Assembly (NCBI GenBank): GCA_900769175.1
Contig: CAAGFP010000257.1
Span: 1-5,768 of the forward strand
Direction of reading: 5' to 3'
Length of the DNA stretch: 5,768 bases
From: Lachnospiraceae bacterium
Lineage (GTDB): Bacteria > Bacillota > Clostridia > Lachnospirales > Lachnospiraceae
Part shown: positions 1 to 5,418 of the stretch, piece by piece
How the letters are laid out: every line of letters starts with the position of its first letter
Numbering within the stretch: the stretch's first letter is position 1
Made by a program: the position numbers and the translations under genes
The notes under the pieces: model-generated
The model's input: the letters and a program-made list of their open reading frames with translations, nothing else
Told to the model about the DNA's origin: nothing
Database searches by the model: none

Positions 1-12
1 CTCTTCCGATCT
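1..12 (+). other. Illumina adapter remnant at contig end
   Basis: The first twelve bases read CTCTTCCGATCT, which is exactly the 3' end of the common Illumina sequencing adapter. Its final T is the T-overhang that is ligated to A-tailed inserts. An exact match at the very terminus is far more likely untrimmed adapter than genome sequence. Genomic sequence therefore probably begins at base 13. The remnant alters the end of the first gene by supplying one base of its apparent stop codon. Confidence 0.93.
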
Positions 13-920
13 TAAAGCAAATTGCCGAAAGAATCCTGCCAACAATGAACCGGAATATAATAATTAGTGCCGCCTAATGTGATGGCGTCCTGAAAATCGG
101 TGTTGGTCTGTCCAGGTCTTGGTGTAGGCAATTCCACCGACATATCATAGACTACCGAATCACCGGCGTCCTTATATACCGCCGTGATGGAAACAGCTTC
201 ATCGGGCATAACGAATTTCACATACGATTCATCATAACTGTACGAAGGGGATCCCGAACCGTCGCTATAGCAGGCGCCTTTCTTGTAATATTTCAGTTCA
301 ACATCTGCAGGTTCAACGATAAATTTGTCAAATGCCATTCCAAGCTCGGGTTCATCCGCCCTAACGAACACGGTTGAACCGGCAGGTGCGGAAAGCCAGC
401 GTGTAGTGTAGGGAACGCTCTCATATTTGGTGCTCACACTACAGTTTGTAGCTACTACCGGGTGATATACCGCCGTACCGGGAATTGTCCAGTCCAGATA
501 GAGATCAATTTTGGCATAGCCCGACGAAGAAACAAACAGCTGCTTAGTCATAGGCATATCTTTGCCGTTGATCTGAACTGTGACATCGTCAAGTCCGGCA
601 AATGTGTAGCCATCCCTCGTGCTGATAGTCATTTTTAGTCTGTAAGTGTTTCCGACAATAAAGTTTGTTTCATTGGGAATTACCGTCTTGTCATCCTCAA
701 CTCTTCTGAAGGATGTTGTGTTGAATGCGACACCGGGGTTCGCACAGGAGATGCTTTTTTTAGCATCGGCAATTGATACTCCTGCCGCAGGCTCCGTCAT
801 CTCAACATTGAAGAACGGTATCTTTTCATCTTCTTTGGCAAATGCCGTTATCGGCAAAACGCCGAGTACAAAGACACAGCAGAGAAAGAGACTGAGCAGT
901 CTATGTATTTTCTTTTTCAT
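12..920 (-). CDS. Secreted protein with divergent InlB B-repeat-like domain, C-terminus incomplete
   Basis: The 302 visible residues begin with a classical Sec signal peptide: MKKK, a hydrophobic core at about residues 8-27, and a probable cleavage site after AFA at residue 28. There is no lipobox Cys. Residues 40-148 look like a beta-rich module with a GYTFAGL-type turn near 104-110 and a VTVQINGK strand at 113-120. Residues 178-250 resemble a divergent InlB B-repeat: AGSTVFVRAD, then FDKFIVEP, and closing with VKFVMPDEAVSITAVYKD. Such modules occur in surface and adhesin-like proteins of Firmicutes. The start is ATG with AAGGAGG 8 bases upstream (929-935). No promoter is visible in the 140-base gap, so cotranscription with the pseudo-receiver gene is possible. 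The apparent TAA stop at 14-12 uses adapter base 12, so the genomic codon is TA plus an unknown base, which is stop or Tyr. The real protein may be longer and carry more repeats or a wall anchor. Secretion is well supported; adhesion or ligand binding is inferred. Confidence 0.8.
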   Translation of the reverse strand: MKKKIHRLLSLFLCCVFVLGVLPITAFAKEDEKIPFFNVEMTEPAAGVSIADAKKSISCANPGVAFNTTSFRRVEDDKTVIPNETNFIVGNTYRLKMTISTRDGYTFAGLDDVTVQINGKDMPMTKQLFVSSSGYAKIDLYLDWTIPGTAVYHPVVATNCSVSTKYESVPYTTRWLSAPAGSTVFVRADEPELGMAFDKFIVEPADVELKYYKKGACYSDGSGSPSYSYDESYVKFVMPDEAVSITAVYKDAGDSVVYDMSVELPTPRPGQTNTDFQDAITLGGTNYYIPVHCWQDSFGNLL

Positions 921-988
921 AAAGGTTTCCTCCTTTTAATAATCATTTTTCAAACTATTTTTATTTTCACCGTCCGAGTGAGGTTTCC

Positions 989-1057
989 GGGCGGTCGTGG
1001 CACGGTCGTTCCTGACCGAAAGCACAGCTCGAATCATATCAATACGAACCACCGCCC
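989..1057 (-). repeat. GC-rich intergenic block with nested inverted repeats and 11-base-period direct repeat
   Basis: This block lies in the gap between the pseudo-receiver stop and the secreted-protein start and is clearly more GC-rich than the AT-rich stretch at 921-970. GGGCGGT at 989-995 is complementary to ACCGCCC at 1051-1057. Inside it, CGGTC at 1003-1007 pairs with GACCG at 1014-1018. CGGTCGT occurs twice, at 992-998 and 1003-1009, with an 11-base period of about one helical turn. No U-run follows on the minus strand, so it is not an intrinsic terminator. It could be a regulator-binding site or a structured part of a transcript leading into the secreted-protein gene. I recognise no known riboswitch in it. 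Confidence 0.45.
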
Positions 1058-1060
1058 TTC

Positions 1061-1450
1061 TTACAGACTGTCCATGACCGCAGCCATGTACTGTTCCGTC
1101 ACACTTCCGAAAAGGAAGGCATCTATCAGACCTTCGCGTTTTGCCGACTTGACCTTTTCGGAAAGCTCGTTGTTCGCCTGGTCGTCTACCAAAATGACGA
1201 TTTTGCAGTTCGGGTCAATTTTCTTGACTTTATCTCGTATGGCGAGCCGTTCTTCCGGCATCCAGGGGGTGTAACCGGTAGCTTCCATTAACAAGGCGTA
1301 GGGCTTGAAGGTTTTGCAGTGCTGAACAGTCTTGTCCGGATGCTCGGAGATAATGACCTGATAGTCGTCCAGTTCCTGTGACAGCGACCGCTGAATCGCC
1401 TTTGCGAAAAGCACACTTTGCATATCAAGTAAGATTTTGCGCATATTCAC
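1061..1450 (-). CDS. Stand-alone pseudo-receiver (CheY-like fold, degenerate active site)
   Basis: This is a 129-residue protein. I chose the GTG at 1450 because AAGGAAGG lies exactly 7 bases upstream; an ATG two codons later is the alternative, and a longer frame to 1489 has no such support. The pattern fits a single receiver domain with no output domain: beta1 RKILLD (4-9), helix, beta2 YQVIISE (30-36), beta3 PYALLME (50-56), beta4 KIVILVDD (83-90), beta5 DAFLFGS (110-116). The catalytic set is missing. The acidic pair after beta1 is reduced to D9, the phosphoacceptor Asp is replaced by E56, the beta4 Thr/Ser position is V88, and the beta5 Lys is absent. By family knowledge it should not be phosphorylated normally, and Glu may mimic the phosphorylated state. 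It follows the NarL-type regulator after a terminator and has its own probable promoter, so it may be a target or modulator of that system. The fold assignment is by pattern and is reasonable but not certain. Confidence 0.72.
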   Translation of the reverse strand: MNMRKILLDMQSVLFAKAIQRSLSQELDDYQVIISEHPDKTVQHCKTFKPYALLMEATGYTPWMPEERLAIRDKVKKIDPNCKIVILVDDQANNELSEKVKSAKREGLIDAFLFGSVTEQYMAAVMDSL

Positions 1451-1457
1451 ATTCGTT

Positions 1458-1465
1458 CCTTCCTT
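1458..1465 (-). promoter_or_regulatory. Ribosome binding site deciding the GTG start of the pseudo-receiver
   Basis: On the minus strand AAGGAAGG is followed by 7 bases and then GTG at 1450-1448. The in-frame ATG at 1444-1442 would sit 13 bases away, which is too far for good initiation. This favours GTG as the start codon. Confidence 0.6.
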
Positions 1466-1536
1466 GTTAGTTTGCCCGCATATTAACACAAGAAGTGTTT
1501 TTCGGCTGGTACACCAAAATGCAATTTATCAATTAT

Positions 1537-1565
1537 ATTATAAAGATTTTCTGTAAGTTTTTCAC
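1537..1565 (-). promoter_or_regulatory. Probable sigma-A-type promoter of the pseudo-receiver gene
   Basis: On the minus strand the -10 is a perfect TATAAT at 1542-1537, with a second overlapping TATAAT at 1537-1532. A weaker -35, GTGAAA (1565-1560, 4 of 6 consensus positions), lies 17 bases upstream. It sits just after the operon terminator and about 90 bases ahead of the GTG start. The resulting leader would contain a small dyad, AACAC/GTGTT, at 1485-1499. The -35 overlaps the last two bases of the ACTCCG/CGGAGT palindrome. Confidence 0.55.
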
Positions 1566-1586
1566 TCCGAAAACGGAGTTTTTTTT
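1564..1586 (+). terminator. Plus-strand terminator-like hairpin, or operator palindrome
   Basis: On the plus strand, ACTCCG (1564-1569), an AAAA loop, CGGAGT (1574-1579) and seven more T bases (1580-1586) form a textbook intrinsic terminator. An outer TTTTTC/GAAAAA pair (1558-1563 and 1587-1592) can lengthen the dyad. No gene on the plus strand leads into it. It would end only an antisense transcript over the pseudo-receiver gene. Alternatively the 16-base palindrome is an operator touching the -35 of the minus-strand promoter. The sequence alone cannot decide between these. Confidence 0.5.
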
Positions 1587-1595
1587 GAAAAAGGC

Positions 1596-1636
1596 AAAAA
1601 ATACCCGACTCACCGAAAAAATCGATGAATCGGGTA
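1596..1636 (-). terminator. Intrinsic terminator of the sensor-kinase-regulator operon
   Basis: Eleven bases after the response-regulator stop, the minus strand forms a stem of up to 14 pairs: TACCCGATTCATCG with CGGTGAGTCGGGTA, including two G-T wobbles. The loop is ATTTTTT, and TTTTTTG follows at 1601-1596. The plus-strand direction has no T-run after the stem, so it acts one way. It should separate the three-gene operon from the pseudo-receiver unit downstream. Confidence 0.88.
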
Positions 1637-1646
1637 AATGATTATA

Positions 1647-2276
1647 TTATTCGTCTTTTAGTGATGTGACGATAAGCTTGCTATCTATCACAGCCGCCAT
1701 CAGTTCCTCCTTGCTGTCAAATCCGCACCGGCTGACCATATCGCGGATATGCCACCGTGCAGCGTCGCCGGTAATACCCAGCTTATGCCCGATCTCCGCA
1801 AAGCTCATGCCCCGGATATACAGGCGCAGAATTTCAAGCTGTATCGGCTTAATCTCACTCGAAATGATATCCTCCAGTTCCACAGACGGTGTTTCGTCGG
1901 GGAAACTGCGCTCTCCGTTCAGGACACGCTCAATGACCGCCATTACTTCATCGTCCCCGTGATCTTTATAGCACAAGCCGTCGGCACAGCCCGTCTTTGC
2001 TTTGGATAGTACCTCCGGGTCTACAAGCGAAGTCATAATCACCACTTTTGTATTGGGGCATTTTTCTTTTATGCGCTTTCCTGCGGCAAGTCCCGAATGG
2101 CGGTGGAGGGTCTGCACATCCATCAGCACAAGGTCTATCCCTTTATTGCAAAGCTGCTCCGCTTCAAAGGCGTCCCGTACGGCGCCTATCAGATGGAAAC
2201 GCTCATCGGCTGTAAACAGCTTGACAAAATGCTCCTGTATGTATTTGTCATCTTCAACAATCAGGATATTTATCAT
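1647..2276 (-). CDS. NarL/LuxR-family DNA-binding response regulator
   Basis: This 209-residue cytoplasmic transcription factor has the usual length for the family. The receiver domain spans about 1-122. It has the acidic pair D9-D10 after NILIVE, the phosphoacceptor D53 in LVLMDVQ, the switch position T82-S83 in VVIMTS, and K104 after LCY. All key residues are present, so phosphorylation is expected. A LuxR-type helix-turn-helix covers about 143-196 (IKPIQLEILRLYIRGMSFAEIG, then ITGDAARWHIRDM); the recognition helix lies near 170-180. The start is ATG with AAGGAGG 10 bases upstream (2287-2293). The ATG overlaps the kinase stop codon as ATGA, which points to translational coupling and makes the kinase its likely partner. 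It is the last gene of the operon and is followed at once by a strong terminator. Its targets are unknown; the palindrome at 1564-1579 and the leader dyads upstream of the operon are candidates. Confidence 0.93.
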   Translation of the reverse strand: MINILIVEDDKYIQEHFVKLFTADERFHLIGAVRDAFEAEQLCNKGIDLVLMDVQTLHRHSGLAAGKRIKEKCPNTKVVIMTSLVDPEVLSKAKTGCADGLCYKDHGDDEVMAVIERVLNGERSFPDETPSVELEDIISSEIKPIQLEILRLYIRGMSFAEIGHKLGITGDAARWHIRDMVSRCGFDSKEELMAAVIDSKLIVTSLKDE

Positions 2277-3553
2277 AGATTGTCTTCCTCCTTTCTCGGA
2301 AGATAAAGGGTAAGGGCAAACGCAGGGTAGTGAGAAATTATCATGTCACCGCCGGAAGCCTCTACACTCCTGTGCAAAGAGGAAAGTCCACTGCCTTCCG
2401 TTATTTTATCCTTCGGCACTTCGCCGTTATTGGTAATCAGCACTCGCAGGATACCGATTTTCTCGGCAATCTTAACATTGACTCTGTTTCCCTTTGCGTG
2501 ACGGATACAGTTGGTGACGCACTCTCGCACGGCGGCGGTAATAAGCTGTTCTGCTGTGGTATCCGGTGGGATATAGCCGTCCAGCGTTACCTTGACGCCG
2601 AGCTGTTCGGCTTTTTGCCGGGCTTCTTCAAAAGTTCCTTTTGCGGTGGAACGACTTGCCGAAAGCATACCGACAGCCTCCTGCAGAGCTTTCAGCTTTT
2701 GCTTAGTCTCCTTAGAGGAGCTGTTCTTTACATCCTGAATGGTGAGTAAGCTGCTTCCGAGAGTGTCGTGCAGCCAGACCTTCAGGGTCAGGCTTTCTTT
2801 TTCCCGAACCTCGTCCTCCATGCGTGCATACATCTTTTGAAGCCGAAGATTTACCTTTTTCAGTTCCTCGTTATTCTCCCGCAGACGAACGTTGCCTTCA
2901 TAAAGCTCGGTCTCGTCATGGGCGGCAAGCTGGACATAACCTGAAAGTCCCTCACCGTCGAGTTCGCTGCGGCAAAAGCGGTAAATCCTGTCCTCCCAAG
3001 TTCTGTCGTCCCTAAAACGGTAGCAACCCGCTACATCCGTCATGGCCTCCACTTGGCTTTCCGATGGGGGCGAAGATAGGGCATCCGTCATGTCGCTGAG
3101 TGTCCGGGGAAGTCTATCTATCAGCAAGTGGGACAGTTCTGCCATCTTCCGGTTAATCAGAATGATATGTCCGTCTGCGTCCGCAAACAAAAGTCCCACC
3201 GGAAGATCGTCAATCGCTTCCTTGACCGACCATTCGTTGATTTCCCGTTTGCTGCGCCGCATTTCCGCGATAAGACTTATGACGGAATATGCAAAGGCGG
3301 CGACAAGGATACAAATCAGAGCCGGCACCGGCAGATGAAAATCACTTTGGGTAACATGCTGATTATACCGAACAAGGAAGCAAAGCAGCACAAGTAATCC
3401 GTACAGCAGAAATCCGTCCAGTACAGTATGTATTACCGACCGGCGGTGGAAAAACCGGTACAACGGCAAAACAAGCTGTGCCAGCACGCCAAGCCAAGTG
3501 ATAATAATCACCGCCATCTGTGCGTAATGAGAAAGTTCGCAAAAGCAGGTCAT
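2273..3553 (-). CDS. Membrane sensor histidine kinase, HisKA_3 (NarX/DesK-like) type
   Basis: The start is ATG at 3553, giving 426 residues. It overlaps the previous stop as ATGA and has GGAGG 9 bases upstream, inside the tail of that gene. The frame is open further upstream to 3736, but this extension lies wholly within the neighbouring gene and has no support. Three membrane segments lie at about 11-32, 43-62 and 75-96. A PAS-like domain follows at about 110-215 (EAIDDLPVGLLFADADGHII), then a charged coiled coil at about 214-256. The phosphoacceptor is H262 in the WLHDTLG motif. The ATPase domain has an N-box with E344 and N348 (RECVTNCIRHA), a G1 region TNNG (374-377) in place of DNG, and a G2 motif EGSGL (386-390). 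It should autophosphorylate and pass phosphate to the LuxR-type regulator encoded next. Position H+5 is S267, where DesK-type kinases carry Gln. The sensory input may come from the upstream membrane protein, because its own extracellular loops are very short. Confidence 0.92.
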   Translation of the reverse strand: MTCFCELSHYAQMAVIIITWLGVLAQLVLPLYRFFHRRSVIHTVLDGFLLYGLLVLLCFLVRYNQHVTQSDFHLPVPALICILVAAFAYSVISLIAEMRRSKREINEWSVKEAIDDLPVGLLFADADGHIILINRKMAELSHLLIDRLPRTLSDMTDALSSPPSESQVEAMTDVAGCYRFRDDRTWEDRIYRFCRSELDGEGLSGYVQLAAHDETELYEGNVRLRENNEELKKVNLRLQKMYARMEDEVREKESLTLKVWLHDTLGSSLLTIQDVKNSSSKETKQKLKALQEAVGMLSASRSTAKGTFEEARQKAEQLGVKVTLDGYIPPDTTAEQLITAAVRECVTNCIRHAKGNRVNVKIAEKIGILRVLITNNGEVPKDKITEGSGLSSLHRSVEASGGDMIISHYPAFALTLYLPRKEEDNL

Positions 3554-5211
3554 CTTCCGGCACCTCCCCTCAGAGGCAGGATCAATTCCCACTCGTTCTC
3601 GTCCGACATCGCAACCGAAGCGTCCGGCCACTCTTTCCCGAGCGGACTCAGATCCTCCCTGCAGCCGACGGTTACACGGATACGAAGCACGCCTTCCACC
3701 ACACTCACCGATACCGCGCAGGAAGTGATGCTGCAAAGCGCCGCTTCCACCGCGTCCTCGAAAAAGTCATAGGCGGCGGACGCAATCTCGCCGGGCAAAT
3801 AGTCCCGTTCCGCATCTACAAACACCACACAGTGCGCTCCCATGGCTTTCAGGTAGCGGACAGATTCCTCAATGGCGTTTTTCAGTTCGCCCTGGGGAAC
3901 GTCAAACCCGTTCTGGATGGAAAGCGTCAGGTGCTTTTTACGTTTGACATAGCCGCCGAGCACGGCGATCTTGGACAGAATGGCGTTTCCTTTTTCCGCG
4001 TCCCCGTCCACCAGCTCGTACTCCTTCATCAGCCGCGCAATGCGGTCGATCTGTTTCTGCGTGGAGGCGGTCAGCAGGTCATACAGTCTGTTCTGCTCCG
4101 CAGTCACCTTTCTATCCTTTTCCAGCACATACTCATGCCTCAGCATGGCGGTGCGTTCTTCCAGTTCTTCCTTGGTCTCAGTCAGCTCACGGCGCAGATT
4201 GGTAAGTTCGGATATATCCTCCGTCCAGACCGTATATCCGCCGCCGATGGGAGCCGTATGCAGCAGCTTTCCTTCGGACAAGGCTACAGGAGCATTAAGA
4301 GCTTGTTTAATTTGTTCTACTGATAGAGGCTCGGCAGATGCGGAAGCATACCGGACATTATAGTTTTCATCAACAATCTGTGCGCTGTTGCCGACGGAAG
4401 TCTCAAACATTTCGTCATACCGTGTGTTGGTGGGGAGCAGTCCGCAGTAGATACAGCATTCAAATACAGCGGCAAACAGCAGCGAACACGCAGAGGACAG
4501 GTCTCCTGCGAGAAGTTTTGTGACAGGATTCTCAACCATGTAGGTAATAATATAGTAAACCGTCAAAACTAAAGCTACAATCAACGGTGCAAATGCTCGG
4601 GGTTTACGCTTTATTTTGCCGCCGGAATACATCACATAAAACGAAGCAAATGTACATAGTGCAAACCAACCGAACACCATGAAATATCCGATTCCGTGTT
4701 GGTAATTGTCCGGCGAGAAATCATGCTGAGGGAAGGAAAAGGCAAACTTGTGAAGGTCATTCGTCATAACCATCAGGAAAAGCAGAATCGCCGGTATATA
4801 CAGCAGCTTTACCTGCCATTTCAGCTTGTAATCCTCCGTTTTTCCAATAAACAGGGAGGCAAACAGCGTATACAGAGGTATCCCGACCAGCGGCAGATAA
4901 TACAGATACCAAAGATACCGGCTGACATTTACATCCGTGCAAATGTAATACTTCATAACCTTAAAGTTCAGCCAAAGGATCATCAAAACGGCAATGCCGC
5001 ACAGATAGTGCCGTGCCTGCTTTTGAACCACTCGTTGGTATATGGAAAAGCCCCATGCCGTAATCAGCCCGATATGGAGCAGAGAGCGGATAAAGTCCGT
5101 GAACAACACATCATCAGAGGTGTTTTGATTGTTGTAAAGCCTGATCACGGCGGCTATCACAACGACGGCAGCCACAGTAATCCAAACGGTTTTATTGCTT
5201 TTGGCTTTCAC
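3550..5211 (-). CDS. Multi-pass membrane sensor with degenerate histidine-kinase module (pseudokinase)
   Basis: This is a 553-residue membrane protein. The GTG start is supported by AAAGGAG 9 bases upstream, and the next in-frame Met is at residue 75. Eight hydrophobic segments lie at about 8-25, 40-58, 70-88, 98-122, 134-150, 172-195, 206-225 and 238-258. This resembles the N-terminal 7TM region of histidine kinases (7TMR-HISK type). A small PAS-like stretch follows at 272-330 (SAQIVDENYNVRYAS), then a coiled coil at about 331-372. The dimerisation-like helix (EQNRLYDLLTASTQKQ, 372-387) has Tyr-Asp where HisKA_3 kinases have His-Asp. The C-terminus (about 440-548) keeps an ATPase-like strand and helix order. 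However, the N-box position (ASAAYDFFEDAVEAAL) lacks Asn, and I see no DxG or GxG motif. It is probably catalytically dead and acts as receptor or scaffold for the kinase encoded directly downstream, with which it overlaps by 4 bases. The last codons (LRGGAGR) also encode the next gene's ribosome binding site. The ligand is unknown. Confidence 0.85.
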   Translation of the reverse strand: MKAKSNKTVWITVAAVVVIAAVIRLYNNQNTSDDVLFTDFIRSLLHIGLITAWGFSIYQRVVQKQARHYLCGIAVLMILWLNFKVMKYYICTDVNVSRYLWYLYYLPLVGIPLYTLFASLFIGKTEDYKLKWQVKLLYIPAILLFLMVMTNDLHKFAFSFPQHDFSPDNYQHGIGYFMVFGWFALCTFASFYVMYSGGKIKRKPRAFAPLIVALVLTVYYIITYMVENPVTKLLAGDLSSACSLLFAAVFECCIYCGLLPTNTRYDEMFETSVGNSAQIVDENYNVRYASASAEPLSVEQIKQALNAPVALSEGKLLHTAPIGGGYTVWTEDISELTNLRRELTETKEELEERTAMLRHEYVLEKDRKVTAEQNRLYDLLTASTQKQIDRIARLMKEYELVDGDAEKGNAILSKIAVLGGYVKRKKHLTLSIQNGFDVPQGELKNAIEESVRYLKAMGAHCVVFVDAERDYLPGEIASAAYDFFEDAVEAALCSITSCAVSVSVVEGVLRIRVTVGCREDLSPLGKEWPDASVAMSDENEWELILPLRGGAGR

Positions 5212-5220
5212 TTTCCTCCG

Positions 5221-5227
5221 CTCCTTT
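5221..5227 (-). promoter_or_regulatory. Ribosome binding site deciding the GTG start of the membrane pseudokinase
   Basis: On the minus strand AAAGGAG is followed by 9 bases (CGGAGGAAA) and GTG at 5211-5209. A second GGAGG lies within those 9 bases, only 3 bases before GTG. The next Met is 74 codons inside and beyond two membrane segments, so GTG is the start. Confidence 0.7.
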
Positions 5228-5253
5228 CCGAAAATTCATACTGACATGGGTTG

Positions 5254-5280
5254 TTTGTTGGTTACTGTGTAACCAACAAA
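5254..5280. repeat. Perfect 12-3-12 inverted repeat in the operon leader (candidate operator)
   Basis: TTTGTTGGTTAC at 5254-5265 and GTAACCAACAAA at 5269-5280 are exact reverse complements separated by TGT. The repeat lies about 42 bases upstream of the GTG start and about 60 bases downstream of the promoter's likely transcription start. Neither strand has a T-run after it, so it is not an intrinsic terminator. The length and near-perfect symmetry resemble operators of dimeric repressors such as the TetR or PadR families, but no such gene lies in the window. In RNA it would be a very stable 12-pair stem with a 3-base loop, so a leader hairpin is the alternative. Confidence 0.85.
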
Positions 5281-5281
5281 G

Positions 5282-5333
5282 GGATATCCTTTTGCAAAAT
5301 TCTTATTTTGTCCGGCATTTTTGTATCTGGACA
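5282..5333. repeat. Cluster of smaller dyads in the operon leader
   Basis: Three consecutive symmetrical elements adjoin the large inverted repeat. They are the palindrome GGATATCC (5282-5289), CAAAAT/ATTTTG with a 4-base loop (5295-5310), and TGTCC/GGACA with a 15-base spacer (5309-5333). All lie between the promoter and the large repeat. They suggest a folded leader RNA or protein-binding region. Each dyad alone is weak, and AT-rich sequence produces such dyads by chance. Confidence 0.35.
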
Positions 5334-5348
5334 TAAATATACATAATA

Positions 5349-5377
5349 ATTATAGCACATAATTTTGAATTTTTCTA
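5349..5377 (-). promoter_or_regulatory. Probable promoter of the sensor-kinase-regulator operon, extended -10
   Basis: On the minus strand TATAAT at 5354-5349 is perfect and is preceded by TGC, forming the extended -10 TGnTATAAT. A weaker -35, TAGAAA (5377-5372, 4 of 6 positions), is spaced 17 bases away. Transcription would begin near 5342, leaving a leader of about 130 bases before the GTG start. The promoter starts about 40 bases past the stop codon of the preceding gene. Confidence 0.68.
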
Positions 5378-5418
5378 CCCTGCTTTTTTAATGTAGAAGC
5401 AAACTGGCAAATCGTCCG

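Noticed and set aside
1451..1489. A longer pseudo-receiver starting at 1489
   Set aside because: The extra 13 codons precede the ribosome binding site used by the GTG at 1450 and do not resemble part of a receiver fold.
2330..2749. Plus-strand open frame opposite the kinase ATPase domain
   Set aside because: It is antisense to conserved kinase motifs and has no start signal or domain of its own.
3554..3736. A 61-codon N-terminal extension of the histidine kinase
   Set aside because: The extension lies wholly inside the pseudokinase gene in another frame and has a low-complexity Arg/Gly-rich sequence. The ATG at 3553 has a ribosome binding site and a classic ATGA overlap.
3520..4323. A 267-codon open frame on the plus strand opposite the pseudokinase gene
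   Set aside because: It lies entirely antisense to well-supported minus-strand coding sequence, has no ribosome binding site and no recognisable domain. Its composition fits a shadow frame.
5380..5418. Possible terminator after the SLOG fragment, with GCTT/AAGC pairing around 5382-5400
   Set aside because: The stem is only four or five pairs with no proper U-run after it, too weak to call.
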